A stretch of 64,000 bases of DNA from an uncultured Oscillospiraceae bacterium (GTDB lineage: Bacteria; Bacillota; Clostridia; Oscillospirales; Oscillospiraceae). The stretch spans positions 20,009 to 84,008 of the forward strand of contig CAJUKT010000101.1 in NCBI GenBank assembly GCA_910587255.1. The letters run 5' to 3'. Below are positions 47,061 to 54,054 of this stretch, piece by piece. The translations under genes were made by a program, and so were the position numbers. Numbering within the stretch: position 1 is the stretch's first letter; every line of letters begins with the position of its first letter. The notes under the pieces are model-generated. The model saw only the letters and a list, made by a program, of their open reading frames with translations. It did no database searches and had not been told where the DNA came from.

Positions 47061-47504
47061 ATGAAAATTTCCACAAAAGGGCGGTATGCCCTTCGGCTGA
47101 TGGTGGATATCGCCCAGCATGTGGACGACGGCCCGGTGTCCCTGCGGGATGCCGCCCGGCGGCAGCAGCTCAGCGATAAATACCTGGAGCAGATTGTAAC
47201 CCCCTTGGCCCGGGCCGGGCTGGTGCGGTCTGTACGGGGGGCGGGGGGCGGCTACCTGCTCACCCGGAAGCCGGAGGCATACTCTGTGGGCGACATTCTC
47301 CGCCCGCTGGAGGGAGATCTGGCCCCGGTGGAGTGCGCCACCGACGGCGGCTACTGTGAACACAGCTGTGACTGCGTGACGGTGGAGCTGTGGCAGGATA
47401 TACACCGGGCGGTGTCCCAGGTGGTGGACCACACCACGCTGGCCGACCTGGTGGAACGGCAGCGGGCCCACCAGCATAAGAGCGAGCCATCGGCTTGCCC
47501 CTGA
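47061..47504 (+). CDS. Rrf2/IscR-family transcriptional regulator
   Basis: About 147 residues. The N-terminal winged helix MKISTKGRYALRLMVDIAQH, YLEQIVTPLARAGLVRSVRG and AGGGYLLTRKPEAYSVGDIL is the Rrf2 pattern. Three Cys in ATDGGYCEHSCDCVTVELW (residues near 100) fit the iron-sulfur ligand region, though with closer spacing than IscR. It probably senses iron-sulfur status or redox. The ATG at 47061 has GGAGGGA upstream. The downstream DEAD-box gene starts 29 bases after it, so the two may be cotranscribed. Confidence 0.92.
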   Translation: MKISTKGRYALRLMVDIAQHVDDGPVSLRDAARRQQLSDKYLEQIVTPLARAGLVRSVRGAGGGYLLTRKPEAYSVGDILRPLEGDLAPVECATDGGYCEHSCDCVTVELWQDIHRAVSQVVDHTTLADLVERQRAHQHKSEPSACP

Positions 47505-47533
47505 ATTCTATTTTACGCGAGAGGAACGGCTGT

Positions 47534-48718
47534 ATGGAAATCAACGGCGCGCAAGTGCAGGAAACCTATTATTATAAGGATATGGGCCTGTCTGAGGCCA
47601 CTATGAAAGCCCTGGACAAAAAGGGCTTCACCCAGGCCACTCCCATTCAGGGCGGGGCCATCCCCTACTTTATGGACTGGAAGGACGTGGTGGCCAAGGC
47701 CCCCACCGGCACCGGCAAGACCTTCGCCTTCGGCATTCCCATGGTGGAGCATATTGACCCTGCATCCAGCGATGTCCAGGCGCTGATCCTGGCCCCCACC
47801 CGGGAGCTGGCCATACAGATCCGGGACGAGCTGCGGGATCTGTGCGCCTTCCGGGAGGGCGTGCGGACGGTGTGCCTGTACGGCGGCCAGCCCATTGAGA
47901 AGCAGCTCACCCAGCTCAAGAGCAAGCCCCAAATTGTGGTGGCCACCCCCGGGCGGCTGATGGATCACATGAAGCGGCGCACCGTGCGCCTGGACAAGGT
48001 GCAGACCGTGGTGCTGGACGAGGCGGATCGGATGCTGGACATGGGCTTTATCCAGGATGTCACCCGCATCCTGGACAAAATGCCCCACCGCCGAAACCTG
48101 GGGTTATTTTCCGCCACGATATCACGGGAAGTTATGGATATTTCCTGGGTTTATCAGCGCGACCCGGCGGAGATCACCGTCCGCCCGGTGGAGGAGAACC
48201 GCCCGGATATCCAGCAGTACGCCATTGAGCTGATGGGACGGGAGCAGAAGCTGGACACCATGACCGCCCTGATCAACAACGGCGGCTATGACCGGGCCAT
48301 CGCCTTTTGCAACACGAAGAACATGACCGACCGGCTGGCCGGGCTGCTGAAAATGCGGGGCATCGCCTGCGAGGCCATCCACGGCGACATCCCCCAGCGG
48401 GAGCGGGAGCGCACCCTCCAGCGGTTCAAGGAGGGGAAGCTGCGGGTGCTGGTGGCCACCGACGTGGCCGCCCGGGGGCTGGACATCGACGATGTGGACG
48501 CGGTGTTCAACTACGACGTGCCCGACGAGCAGGAGTACTATATCCACCGCATCGGCCGCACGGGCCGGGCGCGCAAGCACGGGGTGTCCTATACCCTGAT
48601 GGCGTCGGTGACGGAGGCGGTGAAAATGCGGGATATCGCCAGGAATACCAAGGCGGAGGTCCAGCTGCTCAAGTACGACAAGGACGGCTGCCTCATGCTG
48701 GTGGAGCAGGACGGCTGA
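47534..48718 (+). CDS. DEAD-box ATP-dependent RNA helicase
   Basis: About 394 residues, a minimal helicase core. The motifs are in order: Q motif (GFTQATPIQGGAIPYFM), I APTGTGKT, Ia PTRELAIQ, II VLDEADRML, III SAT, IV AIAFCNTK, V ATDVAARGLDIDDVDAV, VI HRIGRTGRARKHG. The tail after motif VI is very short, so it is a small CshA/DeaD-like enzyme without the usual RNA-binding extension. It unwinds RNA duplexes in ribosome assembly or decay. The start at 47534 is the ATG just after GAGAGGAACGG. Confidence 0.93.
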   Translation: MEINGAQVQETYYYKDMGLSEATMKALDKKGFTQATPIQGGAIPYFMDWKDVVAKAPTGTGKTFAFGIPMVEHIDPASSDVQALILAPTRELAIQIRDELRDLCAFREGVRTVCLYGGQPIEKQLTQLKSKPQIVVATPGRLMDHMKRRTVRLDKVQTVVLDEADRMLDMGFIQDVTRILDKMPHRRNLGLFSATISREVMDISWVYQRDPAEITVRPVEENRPDIQQYAIELMGREQKLDTMTALINNGGYDRAIAFCNTKNMTDRLAGLLKMRGIACEAIHGDIPQRERERTLQRFKEGKLRVLVATDVAARGLDIDDVDAVFNYDVPDEQEYYIHRIGRTGRARKHGVSYTLMASVTEAVKMRDIARNTKAEVQLLKYDKDGCLMLVEQDG

Positions 48719-48724
48719 CTGGAC

Positions 48725-48760
48725 AGACCGAGGGAGCGGGAATCCGGCCCTCGGTCTTTT
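48725..48760 (+). terminator. Terminator after the DEAD-box gene
   Basis: AGACCGAGGG and CCCTCGGTCT (10-bp perfect) followed by TTTTTG, seven bases after the stop. Confidence 0.85.
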
Positions 48761-48781
48761 TGCGAAAAGGAGGACACAGCG

Positions 48782-49558
48782 ATGAACATCCATGTATTGG
48801 CGGTGGGCGACGTGGTGGGGGACGCCGGGGTGGACTTCCTCTCCCGCCGCCTGCCTGGCCTGAGAAAGTTCCATGACGTGCACTTCACCGTGGTATGCGG
48901 GGAGAACGCCGCCTGCAACGGCCTGCTGCCCGCACAGGCGGACGCCATCTTTGCCGCCGGGGCAGATGTGATAACAACGGGAAATCATACCTGGGACAAA
49001 CAACAGATCGTAAAGTATATGGAGGAAAATCCCTATATCATCCGGCCGGCCAATTACACCTGCCGGGTCCCGGGCCGGGGCTGGGGGATATTCGACGGCC
49101 CCCGGGGTATGCGCATCCGGGTGGTGAACCTCATTGGCCGCACTTCCATGGACTCCAACTTTGACAACCCCTTCACAAAGATTGACGAGGTGCTGCGGGG
49201 GGAGGACGCCGAGCTGACCTTGGTGGACTTCCACGCCGAGGCCACCAGCGAAAAGGGGGCCATGGCCTGGTATCTGGACGGGCGGGCCCAGGCCCTGTGG
49301 GGCACCCACACCCACGTGCCCACCGCCGACTGCCGGGTGTTCCCCCAGGGGCTGGGGTTCTGCACCGACCTGGGGATGACCGGCCCCAGCCAGTCTGTGA
49401 TCGGAATCCGGCCCGACCAGGCGGTCAACCGCTTTCTGGGGGGGCTGCCCCGGCGGTTCCAGCCGGCGGAGGGCCCCTGCAAGCTGGACGCGGTGCTGTT
49501 TGAGATCGACACCGCCGCCAAGCGCTGCGTGTGCGTCCAGCGCGTTGACATCACCTAG
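48782..49558 (+). CDS. ymdB: YmdB-family metallophosphoesterase
   Basis: 258 residues, the usual length. It shows NIHVLAVGDVVGDAGVDFLS, CGENAACNGLLPAQADAIFA, VITTGNHTWDKQQIVKYMEE and ALWGTHTHVPTADCRVFPQG, the metal-binding motifs of the YmdB (TIGR00282) family, a calcineurin-like phosphodiesterase acting on 2',3'-cAMP in Bacillus. The ATG at 48782 has AAAAGGAGG upstream. It is just 11 bases before the nuclease gene and may be cotranscribed. Confidence 0.92.
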   Translation: MNIHVLAVGDVVGDAGVDFLSRRLPGLRKFHDVHFTVVCGENAACNGLLPAQADAIFAAGADVITTGNHTWDKQQIVKYMEENPYIIRPANYTCRVPGRGWGIFDGPRGMRIRVVNLIGRTSMDSNFDNPFTKIDEVLRGEDAELTLVDFHAEATSEKGAMAWYLDGRAQALWGTHTHVPTADCRVFPQGLGFCTDLGMTGPSQSVIGIRPDQAVNRFLGGLPRRFQPAEGPCKLDAVLFEIDTAAKRCVCVQRVDIT

Positions 49559-49569
49559 GAGGGACAGCG

Positions 49570-50670
49570 ATGAAAGTGCTCCACGCCGCCGATTTTCACC
49601 TGGACTCCCCCCTCGCCGGCCTTCCGGCGGATAAGAGCGCCCTGCGCCGGAGGGAGCTGCGGGACATTCCCGCCCGGCTGGCCCGGCTGGCCCGGGAGGA
49701 GGGGGTGGACCTGGTTTTGCTCCCCGGCGACCTGCTGGACGGGGGCCGGGTGTACCCGGAGACCGTCCGGGCGCTGGCGGCGGCTCTGGGGGAAATGGCC
49801 GTGCCGGTGTTTATCGCCCCGGGCAACCACGACTATTTTCACCCCGGGTCGCCCTACGCCGTCAACCGCTGGCCCGACAACGTATATATCTTTACACAGC
49901 CTGAGCTGCAAGGGGTGGTGCTGCCCCAGCTCAACTGCACCGTGCACGGCTGCGCCTTCACCGCCCCCCACCGGGAGGACGACCCGCTGGCGGGCTTTGC
50001 CGCGCCGCCGGACGGGCGGCTTCATCTGCTGTGCCTCCACGGCGAGCTGGGTACGGCGGGCGGCTACGCCCCCATCGACACCCGTTCCCTGGAGCGCTCC
50101 GGCGCGGCCTATGCCGCCCTGGGCCACATCCACGCCGGGGTGAACGGCAGGGCGGGCCAGACCCTGTGGGCCTATCCCGGCTGCCCCGAGGGGCGGGGCT
50201 TTGACGAGCTGGGCCCCAAGGGCGCGCTCATCGCATCCGTCGGTCAGCCTGTTTCGGACGGCCCCGCCTCCCCCCAGGCGCCGGAGGCTGCGGTGAGGTT
50301 TGTCCCCGTCTGCAAGCGGCAGTACCTGGTGGAGACGGTGGAGGCGGAACGCTTTGCCCACGCGCTGCCCCAGGGGGAGCGCCCGGATCTGGTGCGCCTC
50401 GTCCTCATCGGGGAGAGCCGCGCCGCGCCGGACCTGGCGGCGCTGGCCGCCCAGGCGGCCCCCCGCTTCTTCCATGTGGAGCTGCGGGACCGCACCACCC
50501 TGCCGGTGGAACTGTGGGCCCGGGCGGCGGAGGACTCGCTGACCGGGCTGTTCCTCCGGGAAATGCGCGCACGGCTGGACGGCGCGGATGGGGACGAGCG
50601 GGATAAGCTCCTGCTGGCGGCCCGGTTTGGGCTGGCGGCGCTGGAGGGAGGGGAGGATATCTGCCCATGA
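49570..50670 (+). CDS. SbcD/YhaO-like exonuclease (metallophosphoesterase)
   Basis: 366 residues. The N-terminal calcineurin-like domain has MKVLHAADFHLDSPLAGLPA (D-x-H), LVLLPGDLLDGGRV, VPVFIAPGNHDYFHPGSP (GNHD) and YAALGHIHAGVNG (GH-x-H). The C-terminal part is a capping domain. This fits the YhaO subgroup of SbcD/Mre11 nucleases. The stop overlaps the ATG of the YhaN-like ATPase, the usual pairing, so the two form a DNA-end processing complex. The start follows GGAGGG. Confidence 0.9.
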   Translation: MKVLHAADFHLDSPLAGLPADKSALRRRELRDIPARLARLAREEGVDLVLLPGDLLDGGRVYPETVRALAAALGEMAVPVFIAPGNHDYFHPGSPYAVNRWPDNVYIFTQPELQGVVLPQLNCTVHGCAFTAPHREDDPLAGFAAPPDGRLHLLCLHGELGTAGGYAPIDTRSLERSGAAYAALGHIHAGVNGRAGQTLWAYPGCPEGRGFDELGPKGALIASVGQPVSDGPASPQAPEAAVRFVPVCKRQYLVETVEAERFAHALPQGERPDLVRLVLIGESRAAPDLAALAAQAAPRFFHVELRDRTTLPVELWARAAEDSLTGLFLREMRARLDGADGDERDKLLLAARFGLAALEGGEDICP

Positions 50671-52604
50671 AAATCAAAAAGCTCACCGCCACCTTCGGGG
50701 GGCTGGACGGCGCTGCGCTGGAGCCGGGGGATGGCCTCACCGTCATCACCGCCCCCAACGAGGGGGGCAAATCCACCTGGGCGGGCTTTTGGAAGGCCAT
50801 GCTCTACGGCATCGACACCCGGGAGCGGGATAAGACCGGCTTTCTGGCGGATAAGACCCGCTATCTCCCCTGGTCGGGCGCGCCCATGGCGGGGGAGGCC
50901 CAGGTGGAGTGGGAGGGCAGGGAGATCACCCTGCGCCGTTTCCCCATCAGAACCAACCCCCTGGGCGGATTTGAGGCCGTCTACACCGCCACCGGCGACC
51001 CGGTCCCCGGTCTCGCCGCCGCCAATGCGGGGGAGCAGCTCACCGGGGTGGGTAAGGAGGTGTACCTGCGCTCCGCTTTTGTGGGGCAGGGCGGGGCGGC
51101 CATCAGCCCCAGCAGGGAGCTGGAGGCCCGCATCGCCGCCTTGGCCACCTCCGGGGAGGAGGACGTGGCCTATTCCGCCGTGGAGCGCACCCTGAAGGAC
51201 TGGCGCAACCGCCGCCGCGCCAACCGTGCCAACGGCCTGATCCCGGAGCTGGAGGAGGAGCGCTCCCAGCTAAACGCGGCCCTTCAGGAGATGGCGGAAG
51301 CCCGCCGCCGCAAGGCGGACGCGGAGCGGGAGCTGGAGCGCCTGGAGGCGCGGCAGCGGGAGCTCCGGGCCGATTTGGATATCTGGGCGCGGATTGAAAA
51401 GCACCAGCTCAACCGCCGCTACGGCCAGGCGTACCTGGAGTGGGAAAAAGCGAAAGAGGCCGTCCCGGAGGACAGGCCCCACCCCATATTTGGAACCATG
51501 ACCGGCGAGCGGGCCTGGGCCCTTGCCCAGGAGAGGCAGAGGGAGCGGGAGGCGGCCCTGGAGGAGAACCGCCGCCGGGAGGACCGGCGGGCCGAAGCGG
51601 AAAAACAGCGCCGGCGCGGGCAGATAGAAACGCGACTGGGCATTCTCCTGGGCACGGCCATGCTGTTGATGCTTGCCGCACAATTGCTGGGCGGGCGCTG
51701 GCTATTGGCGGGATTGGCCTGTGCGGCGGCGCTGGCCTGGGGGTTCTGCCTGCTCCACGGGCGGAAACTGGTGCGCCGGGCCAAGGAGATCCTTGCCGTC
51801 CCGGCTATCCCCGTCCCGGAGGACGAAAACTGGCTGGCCCAGGCGGCGGCGTACCGGGAGGGGCTGGCCCAAGCCCGGCAGGCCAGGGCCGCCGAGGAGG
51901 CCGCCCGCCGCCGGATGGAGGATCTGGCCGCCCAGGGGGGGCAGCTGTTCGACACCCTGGAGCTGCTCCACGAGCCGCCACAGTCCAAGGCGGCCACCGC
52001 CGCCCAGCTGGCCGCGGTGGAGCGGGAGCTGGCCTGGGTGCAAAAGGAGCTGGCCCGCACGGAGGGGGCGCTGTCCCACATGGGGGCCCCGGAGGACGTG
52101 GAGGCCCGGCGGGGGGAACTGGACGGGCAGTTGGCCCGCCGCCTGGAGGAGTACGACGCCCTTACCGCCGCCCTGGAGGCGCTGGGCGCGGCCAACGACC
52201 AGCTGCGCCAGCGGTTTTCCCCGGCGCTGAACGAGAAGGCCGGAGGGTTGTTCGCCGCCCTCACCGGGGGCCGGTGGGACAGGCTCACCCTGGCCCGGGA
52301 TTTCTCTGCCCAGGCGGCGGGGGAAGGGACGGTGCTGCCCCACAGCGCCCTGGCCCTGTCCACCGGGACGGCGGAGCAGCTCTATCTGGCCGTCCGGCTG
52401 GCGGTGTGCCGGCTCACCGTGCCGGACGCGCCGGTGCTGCTGGACGACGCGCTGTGCGCCTTTGACGACAAGCGGATGGGCCTGGCCCTGGCCCTGCTGA
52501 AGGAGCTGGGGGCGGAGCGGCAGATCCTGCTCTTCTCCTGCCACGGCAGGGAGGCGGCGTGGGCCCGGGCCCACGGCGTCCCGGTGATCGAAGGGTGGCG
52601 CTGA
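50667..52604 (+). CDS. YhaN/SbcC-like AAA ATPase with coiled coil and membrane segments
   Basis: 645 residues. Walker A is VITAPNEGGKSTWAGFWKAM near residue 30, and the C-terminal half-site has LSTGTAEQLYLAVRLAVCRL (signature) and VLLDDALCAFDDKRMG (Walker B). In between lie long coiled coils (ELEEERSQLNAALQEMAEAR) broken by two hydrophobic helices (LGILLGTAMLLMLAAQLL and LLAGLACAAALAWGFCLL), as in YhaN of Bacillus. It partners with the nuclease encoded just upstream (four-base overlap). It is shorter than full SbcC/Rad50 because its coils are short. Confidence 0.9.
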   Translation: MKIKKLTATFGGLDGAALEPGDGLTVITAPNEGGKSTWAGFWKAMLYGIDTRERDKTGFLADKTRYLPWSGAPMAGEAQVEWEGREITLRRFPIRTNPLGGFEAVYTATGDPVPGLAAANAGEQLTGVGKEVYLRSAFVGQGGAAISPSRELEARIAALATSGEEDVAYSAVERTLKDWRNRRRANRANGLIPELEEERSQLNAALQEMAEARRRKADAERELERLEARQRELRADLDIWARIEKHQLNRRYGQAYLEWEKAKEAVPEDRPHPIFGTMTGERAWALAQERQREREAALEENRRREDRRAEAEKQRRRGQIETRLGILLGTAMLLMLAAQLLGGRWLLAGLACAAALAWGFCLLHGRKLVRRAKEILAVPAIPVPEDENWLAQAAAYREGLAQARQARAAEEAARRRMEDLAAQGGQLFDTLELLHEPPQSKAATAAQLAAVERELAWVQKELARTEGALSHMGAPEDVEARRGELDGQLARRLEEYDALTAALEALGAANDQLRQRFSPALNEKAGGLFAALTGGRWDRLTLARDFSAQAAGEGTVLPHSALALSTGTAEQLYLAVRLAVCRLTVPDAPVLLDDALCAFDDKRMGLALALLKELGAERQILLFSCHGREAAWARAHGVPVIEGWR

Positions 52605-52607
52605 GAA

Positions 52608-53939
52608 ATGGCGCTCCCAATCGCCCCCGGCGCACGGCATATCCTCCAAGCACTGGCCGCCCAGGGCCATGAGGCATACCTGGTGGGCGGCTGTGTGCGG
52701 GACTTGCTGCGGGGCGTAACGCCCCACGACTGGGATATCTGCACCTCTGCACGCCCGGAAGAGACCCGGCGCTGCTTTGCCGGGCAGCGGATCATCGAAA
52801 CCGGCTTGAAGCATGGGACAGTGACCGTGCTGGCGGGCACAGAGCCTTACGAGATCACCACCTATCGCATGGAAGGCCCCTATTCCGACCGCCGTCGGCC
52901 GGACTATGTGCGTTTTGTCCCCAATCTGGCAGAGGATTTGGCCCGGCGGGACTTCACCATGAATGCCGTGGCCATGGACTTGGCGGGGAATCTGCGCGAC
53001 CCCTTTGGGGGCGCGCAGGACATAAAGCGCGGCCTGATCCGCTGTGTGGGGGAGCCGGACCTGCGCTTTCAGGAGGACGGCCTGCGGGTGATGCGGGCCC
53101 TGCGCTTTGCCTCCGCCCTGGGCTATGGGATGGAGGAGCGCACAGCCGGCGCCGTGCGCCGCAATCGCGCTGTGCTCAGCCGGGTGGCGGCGGAGCGGAT
53201 CAACGCGGAGCTGTGCAAGCTGCTGGAAGGCCAGGGCGCTGGGGCTGTCCTGCGGCAGTACCCGGACGTGTTGTGCCAATTCTGGCCCCAGCTGGGGCCG
53301 CTGGCCGGGCTGGAGCAGCACACCCCCTGGCACTGCCGGGACGGCTGGGCGCACACGGTCCACGCCGTAGAGGCGGCTCCCGCCGACGTGACGCTGCGGC
53401 TGACCATGCTGCTCCACGATGTTGGCAAGCCGGCCTGCAAATCCACCGATGGGAAGGGCGCTGACCATTTCTGCGGCCATCCCGCCGTCAGCGCCCGGAT
53501 GGCGGGCGAGATGCTCCGGGCGCTGAAATTTGACAACAGGACCCAGGAGCGGGTGGTTACGCTGGTGGCGTATCATGACGAGCAGCTGCTCCCCCAGGAG
53601 CGGGCGGTCCGCCGCTGGCTCAGCCGGCTGGGGCCGGAGGCGTTCTTTCAGCTCCTGGAGGTCAAGCGGGCGGACAGCATGGGAAAGGCCCTGGAACAGG
53701 TGCGGGACCGGTTGGCGGAGCTAGACGAGATCAAAATCATGGCGGAGCAGATCTTGGCGCAAGGGCAGTGCCTCACACTGAAGGATCTGGCGGTAAACGG
53801 CCGGGATGTGATTGCCGCAGGCGTTGCGCCCGGGCCGGAGGTGGGGCGGGTGCTGAACCGGCTGCTGGACCGGGTGCTGGGCGGGGAGGTCCCAAACGCG
53901 CGGGAAGCGTTGCTGGAGCTGATTGACGCCGCAAGATGA
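52608..53939 (+). CDS. cca: CCA tRNA nucleotidyltransferase
   Basis: 443 residues. The class II polymerase head has EAYLVGGCVRDLLRGVTPHD followed by WDICTSA (GG...R and DxD) and YVRFVPNLAEDLARRDFTMN, with the arm GEPDLRFQEDGLRVMRALRF. An HD domain follows (LTMLLHDVGKP and DHFCGHPAVSARMAGEMLR). It adds or repairs the CCA end of tRNAs. The ATG at 52608 lies three bases after the previous stop. It is the last gene of the plus-strand run and is followed by a strong stem. Confidence 0.95.
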   Translation: MALPIAPGARHILQALAAQGHEAYLVGGCVRDLLRGVTPHDWDICTSARPEETRRCFAGQRIIETGLKHGTVTVLAGTEPYEITTYRMEGPYSDRRRPDYVRFVPNLAEDLARRDFTMNAVAMDLAGNLRDPFGGAQDIKRGLIRCVGEPDLRFQEDGLRVMRALRFASALGYGMEERTAGAVRRNRAVLSRVAAERINAELCKLLEGQGAGAVLRQYPDVLCQFWPQLGPLAGLEQHTPWHCRDGWAHTVHAVEAAPADVTLRLTMLLHDVGKPACKSTDGKGADHFCGHPAVSARMAGEMLRALKFDNRTQERVVTLVAYHDEQLLPQERAVRRWLSRLGPEAFFQLLEVKRADSMGKALEQVRDRLAELDEIKIMAEQILAQGQCLTLKDLAVNGRDVIAAGVAPGPEVGRVLNRLLDRVLGGEVPNAREALLELIDAAR

Positions 53940-53996
53940 TGGAGGAACGGGACGTACCGTTTTCAGGATACCGTACAAGCGCCGCTGCTGCGCGCG

Positions 53997-54038
53997 TCAA
54001 CGGCCCATACCGCCGATCCCGGCGGTATGGGCCGTTGA
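53997..54038. terminator. Stem between cca and the flagellin-like gene
   Basis: TCAACGGCCCATACCGCC and GGCGGTATGGGCCGTTGA, 18-bp perfect arms, loop GATCCC. It lies between convergent genes. There is no T-run, but the stem is strong enough to end both transcripts. Confidence 0.7.
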
Positions 54039-54054
54039 TATGCGTACCGGGCGC

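Noticed and set aside
51702..53576. 624-codon minus-strand frame opposite the YhaN and cca genes
   Set aside because: It runs antisense across two well-supported genes and their junction, with His/Gln/Gly/Pro-rich low-complexity translation.
53940..54054. Short frame continuing after cca
   Set aside because: The space is filled by an 18-bp perfect stem between convergent genes and has no ribosome site.
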